64,000 nt of DNA. Source: Filosporella fistucella. Its lineage: Eukaryota > Ascomycota > Leotiomycetes > Helotiales. The stretch is from contig JAQJZZ010000002.1 in assembly GCA_030077755.1 (NCBI GenBank), forward strand, positions 806,001 to 870,000, written 5' to 3'. Under the pieces are notes generated by a model, which saw only the letters and a program-made list of their open reading frames with translations, did not search any database and had not been told where the DNA came from. Shown here in pieces: positions 45,094-56,176 of this stretch; position 1 is the first letter of the stretch, and each line of letters begins with the position of its first letter. The translations under genes and the position numbers were made by a program.

Positions 45094-46842
45094 CTAAAGC
45101 CTGTTGTATCTGCAGCTACTACAGGCGTGAATGTTACACTCAACACAAATCCAAATGAAGTATGGAAGCTCATCGCCACATTCGTCACATCCGTATTCTC
45201 CATCCTCTCTTGACCATTCCTCATGATCGCACTCATGCCGATGCGTGACTACCTGCCTTGCAATCACTCGATCGCTCGGGCAAGGAGGCGGGCTTCATCC
45301 CATTATGAACATTGGCATTGTTTCCAGATAACACCACAAACATAGCACCACTCTGCCTTGCATTTGCATCTGGGTAGTGATGAGTTGAGGTTTCAATAGC
45401 AAGATGATAAATGTACAGTACTTACGTGATATGGTTGCCGCCATGTTTAAGTTCAATCACTCTCTTGCACTTCTGACATCTTTTCCAGCCTTCTTTGACT
45501 TCCAGATTCAAAATTTCCTTCACGGCTTCATTCTTGGGGCAATCACCAATGTGCTCAATTTCATTACACCTCTTACAAGTGACAAGAAAGCAATTTGGGC
45601 AGATGGCTTCCTCGTTTAGAATGTTATCGGGTTTCAAGAATGTTGAACAGTGTGGTTCTGCACAATAAGTTCGATCAACTGTTCCAAATTCTAGTTCCTT
45701 TTCTTTGTATTGGCTGATGAGCTCGAGAGTCAAGAATTTGTACATGTCGTCGGTTTTGAATGTTTGTTTGCAGTATTGAGGAGGGAACAAGGCTTCGTCC
45801 ATGAATGAATTCTATACAACTGTATAAAGACATTTCACATAGTACACGTGCTTGCAAGGGTCTCGATACATTTCAGACGAGGGAAAGGCGCTATTACAGC
45901 ATATACAGCTTGCTCTTGCGGCTTTGAGACTTGGCTTTTCTGGGGTAGTGTCCTTCCCGGCGCTACTTCCAGATGCTATTGTAAGCTTGCTTGCGGATTA
46001 AGAAGGCCTATCATTCAATGTGGCTGGTTTTCTTCCGTTAGTATTATTTGCTGCGCTACTGCTCATATCACGGCCCAAATCGATGTTTTCTGCAAAGCTG
46101 GCTGTGAAATGCGCTTGTACATCCTTTCCAACCTCGGTATCGATACGTTTAGTCAATCCTCCCTGTCCTCCGTCCTCACGACTTCATTTCCGACTGAGGT
46201 CGATATGCCTGTGCTCTCCGCTATCAATGCGTTTGCTGCTGGAGTCTTCAATATCTTCAAAGTCATCGACCGTCCTCTTCTTGGATGGAATTCTAAGCAG
46301 TGCCTGTACACTTCCGTGACCCTGATTGATCTCCCCTTCCGGTACTCAGCTGCGGCCACCTTTCCCACTTCAACGATTCCTCGTGCAGCTCCATCGCCCG
46401 ATATCAAATCGAGATTTTTTCGGACCTTTTTCGGCGCTATCGACAACAGTCTGCACGGAACGCTCGACCCTGCTGTCACTTGTCGTCGCTGCGATATTGC
46501 TAGATGGATTTTGCTCTGCACTTCTTAGAATTGGACGTGAAGCTAATCCTTGGACGATCTGATTTCTGCTTGTATCTCCTGAGCTAACGCAGCTTCAATT
46601 GCATTTGCATCCTGCAACACAGCGCGTGCAAGACTGTGGCTGACATGTCTATCTTAGATGATGCCAAGGTCGCGTCGGACCTCTTGGATGTATGTTAAAA
46701 GTGTACGCTCCCATTCAGACGGCTCAGCACTTTTGTTGCTTGCCTGAGAATCCGATAACAATTTCTGCGCGTCTTCTAGTTCAAGTCGAAGTATTAGAGC
46801 TGAAGTTGAATCGTCGAAATTCTCGTAAAGCCCCGTTGCAAT
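45094..46842 (-). pseudogene. RBR E3 ligase locus 1, heavily decayed
   Basis: The homology begins near 46842 (ATGLYENFDDSTSALILRLE), parallel to the N-terminus of the RBR gene at 57.2-58.6 kb, and ends at TAG 45094. RING1 is partly visible (CICCNS, then PCKHVYYVKC, in which an expected Cys is Tyr). The IBR is well preserved at 45640-45530 (RTYCAEPHCSTF, CPNCFLVTCKRC). In RING2 the catalytic Cys is Gly (KHGGNHIT). An intron of about 53 nt with a good GTAAGT donor follows at the conserved place. The C-terminal Cys/His domain is present (HECDHEEW to CSSCRYNRL). In-frame stops lie at 46654, 46543, 45812 and 45303, plus a one-base frameshift near 45270. It is clearly non-functional as a ligase. 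Confidence 0.85.
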
Positions 46843-47443
46843 TCCCCGGTGCCATCTCCACGAATATCTTCGCAAAGGACTAGATTTTTGTTCACAATAT
46901 CCGTTTAACACTGTTAGACTAGAGGTACCTGTCTTCGAAATGTCAGGATAAGGAATAAGAGAACACAATCACAACGGGAGAAGAGCTCTTAGTCGCTCTC
47001 GACGCGTCTTTCCTTTTGGGATGTCAACAGTATCTTGATGAGCTTGGTTGGAAGAGAAAAAGTCAATAAATTAGTGTTTAAAACTCAGTAGTCTTCCTTA
47101 TATAGCGTTGTTTGATGTCTAAAAGATGAAAAGCTGTAGCTACCCAGCTCGGTTACCCGTAGTGAGAAAGGTACCAACACAAGCTGCGACCACAAACTCC
47201 AAGTTCATCAGCCAAATGTACGTCCTAGTATAGGATTTCTAGGTGCACTTCATATATATATATATATAACATTGAAATCCAGATACGTATTTGCAGCTTT
47301 TATGTGATTTCCGATTAATTGTAATATTTCTATGAAGTGGTAGGTCAGTCAAAGTTGCGGTGACTTCGACTCAACTCTTCTACCCCAGATATCATTTAAA
47401 TCTGATTTGTCTAACCGATTTCGCCCACTAATTTTGTCCGGGG
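46843..47443. other. Intergenic, with a TA microsatellite
   Basis: 600 bp between two pseudogenes. A (TA)n stretch lies near 47255-47268; no gene recognised. Confidence 0.5.
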
Positions 47444-48233
47444 TTAGTGAATGTAAAGCGCTATAACAAGGGCACGATTGGAGGCCTCGACCATATGAGG
47501 AGTGCCAGATGCCCAAATAATAATAGTCTTCAAGCTCCGCAATTTCCGAACATGATTTTCGATCTCCTTCACAACCTGGAAGTTGGGACACCATACTGGT
47601 AGCACAATATGTGGGCGACTGGCAGGCACTGTGTGAGGTGTTTTACTGACGAACGCTCCAAAGTCGAAGAAACAATTCGTCAGTCTATCACAAAATCCGA
47701 AATTCATGAACCAGCCTGGCGACGGAAGAAGAAAATCCCTTGAAAGACCACAGTAGATCTGTTCTGCTGTCTTAAATGGCGTGAGGGACTTGAAGTCACT
47801 TCCGATTTCATCTTTAGCCGGGCAGTTATTCGAGTCGAATGCGAGCTGATACTGTCGAAGTCCGGTCGCTCGTAACTCTCAGTTGGCCTGAAGAATATAG
47901 GGATGGGATGTTTTTCGACCCAGACAGAATTGAATCGGACCCTTTTCCCACTACTATTGTCTGCATTTTGCAGACATCGATCCGCAAAAGCTGCGGACAA
48001 CCAAATCATCCTGGAGTCAGATTAGTATGCCATTGAAGCCATGGTACCAAAGCACAATCAGTTCCTATTACTTTAGAACCCGTTTACTTTCACCATTTCA
48101 CACAGATAGAGGGTAAGGTCTAACATACTGGTGGAAGAAGGCACATCTCCCAGATGATTTCTCGAAGCTCCGCTGGAAGTCGAGAGAATGGCGCGAAGAG
48201 TAAGGCCATATTTGCAGTTCCTAGACTAAACAT
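47444..48233 (-). pseudogene. 2EXR-domain gene, decayed
   Basis: The first exon starts at the minus-strand ATG 48233 (MFSLGTANMALLFAPFSRLP) and contains the 2EXR opening FSRLPAELREIIWEMCLLPP. It ends at a GTATGT donor (about 48143), followed by an intron ending CTGACTCCAG near 48011. The next segment reads to HPIP and then changes frame to a stretch whose CRESR-like motif is interrupted by TGA at 47879-47881 (QAN-stop-ELRATGLRQYQLAF). Changing that TGA to CGA would restore the family pattern. The rest is open down to TAA 47444 (VWCPNFQVVKEIENHVRKL). It is therefore a pseudogene of the same family as 29100-29900. Confidence 0.65.
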
Positions 48234-48984
48234 GAGTCTTATTGAGTCTTATGATACGTGTATTTGCTTAACTTGTTTTCACAACGAGATGGGCAGTCCA
48301 CTGAAGCTTTTCAGCTCTTCAGCTCGAGATACGACACGTGATGTTGCTTTGGGTACCCAACCCAATTCTATACAATAAGCTTAAAAACCAAGTTATCATT
48401 AGTTCTGCACCAATAATAAAATCGAATCAACTTTTTAAAGATGTAAAAACTCTTCTATTTGATTTCTCAGCATATTCTCAACAGAATAACTGAACCATCA
48501 CATGATCTGCCTTGACCACCTCAGTTTAAAAAATCGCGAAGCCTGGGCTTTCTCTCATCTCTACCCTCGCAACGTCTCAACGCAATGCCATCGCAGTGAT
48601 CACTTTCGAGGCCAACCGCTGAATCATGCATTATGGTCACGACTCTCTGCACGCGGCGAAAAATCCATCAGCTGATAAAATGAGGGCGAGAAATCAGTTC
48701 ACACATAGTGGAAGTGTTTCCTCATGCCCATACAAACAGCTGGAGATTTAAGAGAGGGGAGATACTTTCTCCCAGCCAAAACTCGCAAGACAATTCCATA
48801 TAGAGCTTAGTTCATTCGCATGGAGTTCTTCGAGCGGGATGCTATCAAGGACATCCTGACACGAGATGAAACAGGATGCATGTGAGAAAGCATCGCTGGA
48901 TCAAGCCGAGCACAATTCGAGAGAACATCGCAACTCCACTTTCTCATCAATTCCTTGAACGTACATTTTGCCTGAAAGTTCTCC
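48234..48984. other. Intergenic, P450 promoter side
   Basis: About 750 bp; no gene or specific site recognised. Confidence 0.4.
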
Positions 48985-50884
48985 ATGTATACATATGCCA
49001 CCATGTCAGACTTTCTATGTCCTGTCATCGCTTTCAATATGAGTATCCCTACACCAGTCGTTTTGATTCTCACATCAGCTTCTCTTTGTATGCTGAATGC
49101 TCTGTTCTTCCCTGAGTTACTTCCTGATACGAAGCTTACATCTCTGTTTCTTGCTATCACCAGTGGGAGTCTATTAGCGTGGGCAGTATGGAAAGTATTC
49201 ATATATCCAAGATGGTCGAGCCCATTTCGGCACCTTCCCCAGCCTACGGTATTGCATCATCATCCATATAGTAAGGTCGTTACTAAAGATCGATAGTCGG
49301 GTGCTTTACCTTTAATAAATTACCCCGCTATCTCCTTCAAGCAACCTGCCCACCGCACATTCCTCAAGTTCATTTCCGAAATCCCAAATGATGGCCTTAT
49401 TCGCATCGCTGGTCTGCTCAACGCAGACTTGCTACTCTTGACAGATCCATCTTCACTTGGAGATGTATTGGTACAGAAAAGCTACGATTTCCAAAAGCCT
49501 CCCGAGATTCGAAAGTTCTTACGGATAATCCTTGGCGATGGCTTGATCATTGTGGAAGGAGATGAACATAAGTTCCAAAGGAAACATCTTACTCCTGCTT
49601 TCAGCTTTCGGCATATCAAAGATCTGTATCCTATTTTCTGGACAAAGGCTACAGATCTTGTCGGTCGCATTGCTGCCGAGATTTATGACAACCCAGAACC
49701 TGCGACTGAAGACATGTCAAGACATCGCGAGGGTATTGTTGAGGTGAATCACTGGGCCACAAAGGTTACAATGGATATTATTGGTATCGCTGGTAAGTAA
49801 TGCCTCAAGAATGATCTCGCCGATATTATAGATATTCAATTCTGACTTGCATTGTACTTTAAGGTCTGGGCCGAAACTTCAGCTCGCTTTACACCTCTGA
49901 CGATGATTTGGTAGCACTGTATGAAGAAATCCTTGAACCAAGTGCCGAAAAGGGTTTGTTTTTTGCAGTCAATTTGTTGTTACCACCGTGGATAATCAAT
50001 AAACTGCCTTGGAAACTGAATGAACGACTCCAAGCGAGTACGAAAAATCTTCGAGCGATCTGCCATCAACTCATAGAGGACAAGAAACAACTACTTTTGT
50101 CCGAGAAAGAGCAAGATATCGATATTTTGTCACTTCTGATACAGTCGAATAACTTTGCAGACGAAATGCTAGTAGACCAGCTTCTGACATTCCTAGCAGC
50201 AGGGTAAGCCCCCTATCACGAATATATAGCCTCATGTTTGCTCACTTAATTGCCAGTCATGAGACAACCTCGTCTGCTTTCACCTGGGGTACATATCTCC
50301 TAGCATCTCATCCAGAAGCACAGGCTCGACTGAGGGAAGAAATCCGGGCGAATCTTCCACCTCCAGGTGCATCAGCCAAAGAAGGTGTAGATATCGCCGG
50401 CATTTTGGAATCCCTGCCATATCTCCATGCAGTCTGCATGGAATCCCTGAGGCTTTTCCCTCCAGTGCCTACAACCGCGAGAGTCGCTGTTCGAGATACC
50501 ACAATAAACTCACAGCATATACCAGAAGGTAGCAAAATTATTATGTCTTTATGGGCTGTCAATCGTTCACCAAAATTATGGGGAAATTCAGCGGGCGATT
50601 TTATCCCAGAACGGTGGATCGATTCAGAGACAGGCAAGGCCAATAATACAGGAGGGGTGAAGAGCAACTATTGCAATATGACATTCCTGCACGGACCAAG
50701 GAGCTGTATCGGGGAGAGATTCGCGAAGTCCGAACTGAAAGCTTTGATGGCGGTGTTTGTGGGCACATTTAAGATGAGTCTGGCTGATCCGAGCAAAGTT
50801 CCTATACTTGCAGGTGCGATTACGACGAAACCAAAGGATGGAATGAGATTGAGATTACAGGTTCTCGAGGGCTGGGGAAATTAA
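48985..50884 (+). CDS. Cytochrome P450 monooxygenase
   Basis: Four exons: 48985-49248, 49297-49792, 49864-50203 and 50257-50884, with introns of 48, 71 and 53 nt. The product is 575 residues. The N-terminus has hydrophobic membrane segments (ILTSASLCMLNALFF; FLAITSGSLLAWAVW) and a Pro-rich hinge (SPFRHLPQPT). The I-helix oxygen-binding motif AAGHETTSSA is rebuilt across the last intron. The K-helix ExxR is ESLRLFPPVP, and the haem loop is FLHGPRSCIGERFAKSE with the axial Cys. All catalytic hallmarks are intact, so it should be an active ER-anchored monooxygenase; the substrate is unknown. It is the only intact plus-strand gene among the RBR loci, and no biosynthetic gene cluster surrounds it. 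Confidence 0.95.
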
Positions 50885-51663
50885 GATAGATAGCACGCTC
50901 TTTCGAATTTTGAACTCTTGACGAGCAATTTCGTGTAAAATATTGATGGGCTGGCATTCTAGCGTGATTGGACGGATTACAGAACTGCACTTCATGGAAT
51001 CAACACCCAACTATGCCTGATACATTAACCATATCATACCAGCTTAGTTGCTGCGCATCTTTTATCGGGCTCAGAGGTGCTACTCGAGCTTGTTGCCTCG
51101 TTAAATGAGAATAAAGTGGTGAATTGCGGGTAACAAGTAAGGCGGGGAGGCTCTGAAGTCGAGTTGGGCACCTATACAAGAGATCACCCAGAAAATGATG
51201 AGAGAACAAGATGTAAATATCGGATGATAGCCTTGTTTTCTTGACCAGAATTTGGTTTTTGCATCAAAATTGCATGAAATAAAACAGCTTGAGGATTTAG
51301 TACTCTTCCATGGCAGGGTATAGAGGAGTTTATCAAGACAAAATAAAGACTTGCATAAAGTATTACTTTCTCAGGCGCAATGCACCAATATCAGGCTCTG
51401 TTCCAAGTTATTGCTGGGTTATAAATTCCCGACAAGATTGTTCAGAGCAGTTGAAATATCAATAAAGTTCCATTAAACTGTTATGGTTCAGGCAGGGTAG
51501 TGGGCAGTGTACAAGTACAAGCATATCAGGCTTTCCTCCGAACCACATGCTTCCTCATCCATTATTCGCAGACCTATTCCTCCATCCTTGGATCGCTTCC
51601 TGATACACTCTTATGAATCTGCAATACATGAAAATGCCACACACGCCCTATCCTGAGTCTACC
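50885..51663. other. Convergent intergenic space
   Basis: About 780 bp between the P450 and RBR locus 2; nothing recognised. Confidence 0.45.
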
Positions 51664-53714
51664 TTAGCCACGATAGTTTTGATAACGATAATTGCGGCCT
51701 AGATCCATGCAGAGCCAACGTGGGCACCCTGTTTGATGTCTAATCGGTCCAGGCATCCTGTCAATTTCACCCCAAGGTTGAGCGTTGGGGTATTTAAATG
51801 GTGCACAGATTTGACATGTACATAAGGCCACATGTCCCAAAGGGTGAAGACGAGGAAGATCAGGCTGAGGACGAGGAGGAGCAGGCTGAGGTTCACGACG
51901 CCTTACACAAACGTGACACGTGCATCCTATCCGGTGTGCTGCTACTCCAGCCTGCCGAGGATGTGCGAGAGGATTTGCCATTTCATTCAAAATACCATTA
52001 AAGGTTTCGTTCATTCGCAGCACTTGTCGTTCCAATCTACGCTCGTAGTCCTGAACTGGTTCTCCTCGCCGAATTTCTGAACTGAAATCCAAGTTGTCGT
52101 TTCTTCTGGCACCCACAAACATCCACCATGACCCATCTAGATAGTTTTCTATCTCTACCCCATTTCTACGGTCCATTTGCTGTCGAATCCGGCGGATCCG
52201 TTCCAACTCATGTTGTTCCCTTGGTCGCAGTGGCCGTGCTTGTGGTTCTGGATATACCTCTTGAGCCGGATAATACCGTTGAGCTGCGTATCTAGGCCAT
52301 AGTGGACATATACATGATTTTCGAACCCCTGGTAGATATTGCCTACCGCATTGATAGCAGAAATGAGCACCGCAAATGCAACTTTACATGATACTGGTCA
52401 GCTATTCTCCTCAATGTCAAAATTTGGATGAAATTCTCACGTCATATGATTGCAACCTGCCCATTTCTCTACCAGTCGTCCACAAACGCATTTCTTCCAT
52501 CCACGTTTCTTCACTAGCTCTTGGGTCAAAGCCTGGTATTCTGACTTTTCACAAGCCTTATTTCCATGTACCTCTGCCCAGCATCTTGTACACGTCTTTG
52601 TCGAACATTTCGCACATGCTGCAGTTCCGTTTTTGATCTGCTTTGAGTGGATGAAAGCCGAACACTTCCTAGCAGAACAATAGACCCTCTCTGAAGCTGG
52701 TGTATCCCATTCGATTTTCTTTGCGAGGTATGTGTTCAATACATTTTCGCAAAGAAGGTTATGTGCATGATGAAGTGGGATGTCTTCCTTGCAGCATCGA
52801 GGCGGGTTGCTTGCTTCTTCTTTTGTAGCTGCCGCGAACATTCTTGTAAGACATTCGGCACAAAAGCGGTGCTTGCAGCTTAGAATAGCTAGGAACTCCA
52901 CTGCAAACTGGTCTGTACAAGCATCACAGGCTTCTGCTCTTGCAGGGATTTTTCCAAGCGCTTTCGCACTCACCCATTTTGTCTGGACGTCCTCTTCTTT
53001 TGATAATTGAACCTCTTTCTTCGACGAGGCCTCGTTGGCCTTGGAGCCTCTCGGTGAGATCCTGTTCACACCTGGTGCTTATGACGTTCCAAGACTACTT
53101 GCAGGCTGTTCATCCTCCACTTCCTCTGCCTTCTCCAATTTTACGGGGCTGCTGGGATAGTCGATGACCTGTTTAAAGCTTGAGACCAAATTTCCTGCTA
53201 TGTCTGGAGAACCAGGCAATATTTTTTCCTCCGACTCTAAGTCTCTGTACCGTTTTGAAGCTCCCTCCCAAGGATCTGAATCATCCGATATCTTCTCCAT
53301 ATTTGCAGTTGCTCCCTCGCTAATATCTGTGAATGAGTCTTCGTGACCTGCTGCAGATGGCTCTTCTCCTTTAGAGACTTTGTCTCCTTTCATTCCATGC
53401 ATAGGACATGTGGATGAAGTGCAAGTGACTTCGACTCTCTCGATACCTTGGGTCATGTCTTGACCAGATTCTAGGCTTCGCCGAACAGCTATGGAAATCT
53501 CTCTTCGATCTAGATCCTGACGAGCGAGAAAAAAATTATCTTCATCTTCCGGCGTTAATTCATTGGCATCTGCGTTATCCAGGATTACGTCGATATCAGA
53601 AATCGTTTTCTGGATGTAGGTAAGTGCTTCAACATCATCTTGGATGCTATCAAGGTCATCAGCAATTTGCTGGAGATATTCTTCTTCATAGGAAGCCATG
53701 TCGATTTGATGCAA
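51664..53714 (-). pseudogene. RBR E3 ligase locus 2, one in-frame stop
   Basis: Coding segments 53714-52441 and 52381-51664 are joined over a 59-nt intron (donor GTGAGA, branch GCTGAC). Codon 212 (53079-53081) is TAA, and the frame continues unchanged on both sides (SSLGTS-stop-APGVNR), so a CAA-to-TAA change is likely. RING1 is complete (CDACTDQF; LSCKHRFCAECL; PPRCC), as is the IBR (CSARKCSAF; CAKCSTKTCTRC). RING2 keeps the catalytic pair in WAGCNHMTC, but its first ligand pair is C-x-C (KKCVCGRL), one residue short. The C-terminus differs from the other paralogues and has three H-x3-C motifs. If the stop is real, a RING-containing protein could be made only from a downstream start. Confidence 0.75.
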
Positions 53715-54226
53715 CTGATTGAGGGTCGATATTGTGTATCTGTGAGAAACGCCGTGTGGAGAACAAATGGTACTCCAAGACGTCAGGTTGAAGCCTTAAA
53801 TATTTGCGTCATCTAGCCATCGAAACCAATTATTCAAACGCCAATGCCTCCTCTGCTTGTCAGACTAGTCATCAATGTGGGAAAGACAGAAATTTCTAGG
53901 GAGCGAGATTATGTGAATCCAGGCCTACACCCGCCTATGCAAGCACAGCTTCTTAAATTTTTGGCCTTTTCGGGCTGTGCAGGCTGAGCGATGAGAGCCT
54001 TTGATATCATCTTAAATAACATGCTTGTATAGAAGAAGTTATACAGGTATTATTTTAGAGAAGTCAACTGAAAACCACCTTGATTCCAAAAGATAAACTT
54101 GCCCGATTCTTCGTAATCTCCTACTTTTGCCCTCAAAAGACATTCTCTTGTGAAACTAAAACGTACAAAGTCAAACCAACTGGCTTTCAATCAACGCTAA
54201 AGAACGTCGAGTTGCATCTTCTATGC
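53715..54226. other. Intergenic between RBR loci 2 and 3
   Basis: About 510 bp, probably promoter of locus 2; no site recognised. Confidence 0.4.
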
Positions 54227-56176
54227 CTAAAATCTTACTGGCAATACTGTAACGGATTTCATCATTTGGCATTCAGCACATATCTTTTCCAAACATTTTC
54301 TACAAGGCGTTCTCAGCACGTTGCCCCTTTGACACTCGCGACAGTATCCTTTTGATTTTTGCCCCTTATGGAAATCCGGATGGCCGCACTTCTGATTTGG
54401 TTGATGTTTTGCCATCTCTGGCTGTCTCCCACTTCCTGCTTGAGCCAGAGAATCGCTCACATTGCCGATTTTATTATTCACAGAATTCCCCTGTCTCGGC
54501 ATATGATCTCTCTTTGGAATCACGTGGATTTCCTTAGGGGTCGCTGGAGATGGCGTTTTAGGAGATACTCCTTGGTTTGGAAGTGGACGGCTATTTTGTA
54601 GTTTTGCTCTTGGGGGTGGTAGTTTTGATTGGGAGGATTTAGCGACAGCTTTGTTCTTCTCATTGTCGAGAGATCGTAGAGCTTCCAATCTCTGCGGGGT
54701 GGGCCAGTTTGGGAGCCTTGCTGGGACTGCTGCCCTTCCAAGATTTGGATTTCCAGGGGCAAACAATCCCTCTGGGGTACGAAACATAAATGGAGATTGA
54801 GCTGGAGCTTGGACTGGAGTTTGAGCTGGACCCTGTACCTTCTCCGGGCATATGCAATCAGGCTCTTTTTTCGCACATTTAATGCAGAATTTTGTTCCGC
54901 AGACACAGCTATTAAAATTAGTGTACAATCGTAGAGACCTATGATGGACACTAACCGTATGACTTTGCATCCAGTGGAATGAATAACAGCTTGGCCACAA
55001 TTTGGACAGAAATTACCGTCATTTTTCTCCACATATACGACCTACCTCCTGCCAACATAATCTCCCAAAATGCTTCGCCTCTCGACATTGGGTACAAGTT
55101 TCAAGATGACAAAAAGGACACTTCGCGATTCCATGTTTGATATGAGTCGAGGGAACAGTTTTGCCGCATTTCAAGTTCGAGCATTGCAAATTGTCCTGTG
55201 CTTTTTCCATAACCGGTACCTGTACTTTATTACCTGAGTTTTTCCCATCTCCCTCTTTCTTTTGAGCTCCCGCGCCATTCTTTGCTTGGGGTCTATCTTC
55301 TTGTTTTGATTCAGGTTTCGGTGCATCTCTCATCGCAGGTCTTGGTGGAGCTCTCACTTCGGCTCTTGGGTTAGCAACGTATTTAGGCTTTGGATTTTTT
55401 TCCAATTCAATCTTCATCTCCTTGAATTTCTGCAGGGTGTCTGCGTGAAGGATGTTTTGTACGACATGTAAGGGGATATCCCCGCAGCAGCGAGGATCGC
55501 GACATCCATCAATTGCTGCTTGCAAAATCCGGTTCATGCAATACGAGCAGTACCTATGATTGCAGTTGAGCAGGACTAAATCTGAAACAGCGTATTTGCT
55601 CACACAAGCATGACATTCGAATTTCTGAGTAGACTTTCCTCTTTAGGTCAGTGTCCTATTACAACTTGCGTCATTCTCTGGAGGTAAGGGATAGCCACTG
55701 ACATAGGCCGCGTTCTTGAGTTGTCCCGTCCTGCCCTTCTGGCGAACAGCAGGGGCCATCTCTTTTGGGTGATTTTTGGCATTGCCAGTATTTTGAGGCA
55801 AAACGGGGACATTCAGTACCTTCCCACCTTTGCCGGGCCCCGCTATCCTGTTCGGGTGACTATCAGCAGGTCTTTTCTTTTCGTCGGGAGTGCCCTTCTG
55901 GGGATTCTGCCTGTTTTCATCAATTAGCAGCTTATCATGATGGCTCTGGGAGTCTTCTTTCTTGCTATCAAAGCGCTTATTGTCCGCGACTGGTCCAATT
56001 TTGCGATTCTTCTCCCTCTCCTTCTCATCGTGTTGCGGCTTCTTGTTTTTCTTGTAATTTGGTGCCTCATCTTTATCATGTTTCACTCCAGAATCAACTT
56101 TTGCATTCTTATCATTCTTTCCATGAACTTTGGCAACAACTTTTGTAGGTGGAGGTTTTTTTCCGTCAGGCGGCAT
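54227..56176 (-). pseudogene. RBR E3 ligase locus 3, stop and frameshift
   Basis: It starts at ATG 56176 with a Lys/Asp-rich disordered N-terminus (MPPDGKKPPPTKVVAKVHGK). TAA at 55643 (codon 178) interrupts an otherwise continuous frame. RING1 follows and is complete (CHACVSKY, LNCNHRYCSYCM, PRCC). A Lys/Pro-rich insert of about 65 residues separates it from the IBR (CSNLKCGK; CPFCHLETCTQC). A change of frame occurs at an A5 run (plus-strand T5, 55022-55026), after which RING2 reads FCPNCGQAVIHSTGC. The catalytic Cys is kept but the neighbouring His is lost (GCKVIRC). A 47-nt intron (54909-54955) sits at the conserved position. The C-terminal zinc-ligand domain is present (KCGHPDF to CAEC). 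Activity is doubtful. Confidence 0.75.

Noticed and set aside
45848..46528. 226-codon plus-strand ORF
   Set aside because: It is antisense to the decayed RBR locus 1, whose minus-strand domain residues are clear. The Cys-rich look of the plus frame is a by-product.
48985..50884. P450 plus neighbours as a secondary-metabolite cluster
   Set aside because: No synthase, terpene cyclase, methyltransferase or pathway regulator lies nearby; neighbours are RBR and 2EXR loci.
52430..52445. Cys after the RING2 intron as the catalytic residue
   Set aside because: Comparison with parkin and HHARI spacing shows that the catalytic Cys is the one in GC-x-H before the intron; the later Cys is a zinc ligand.
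53070..53097. 27-nt intron that would remove the TAA of RBR locus 2
   Set aside because: It keeps the frame (GTAGTC to CACCAG), but all other introns here are at least 44 nt and no branch site fits in 27 nt.
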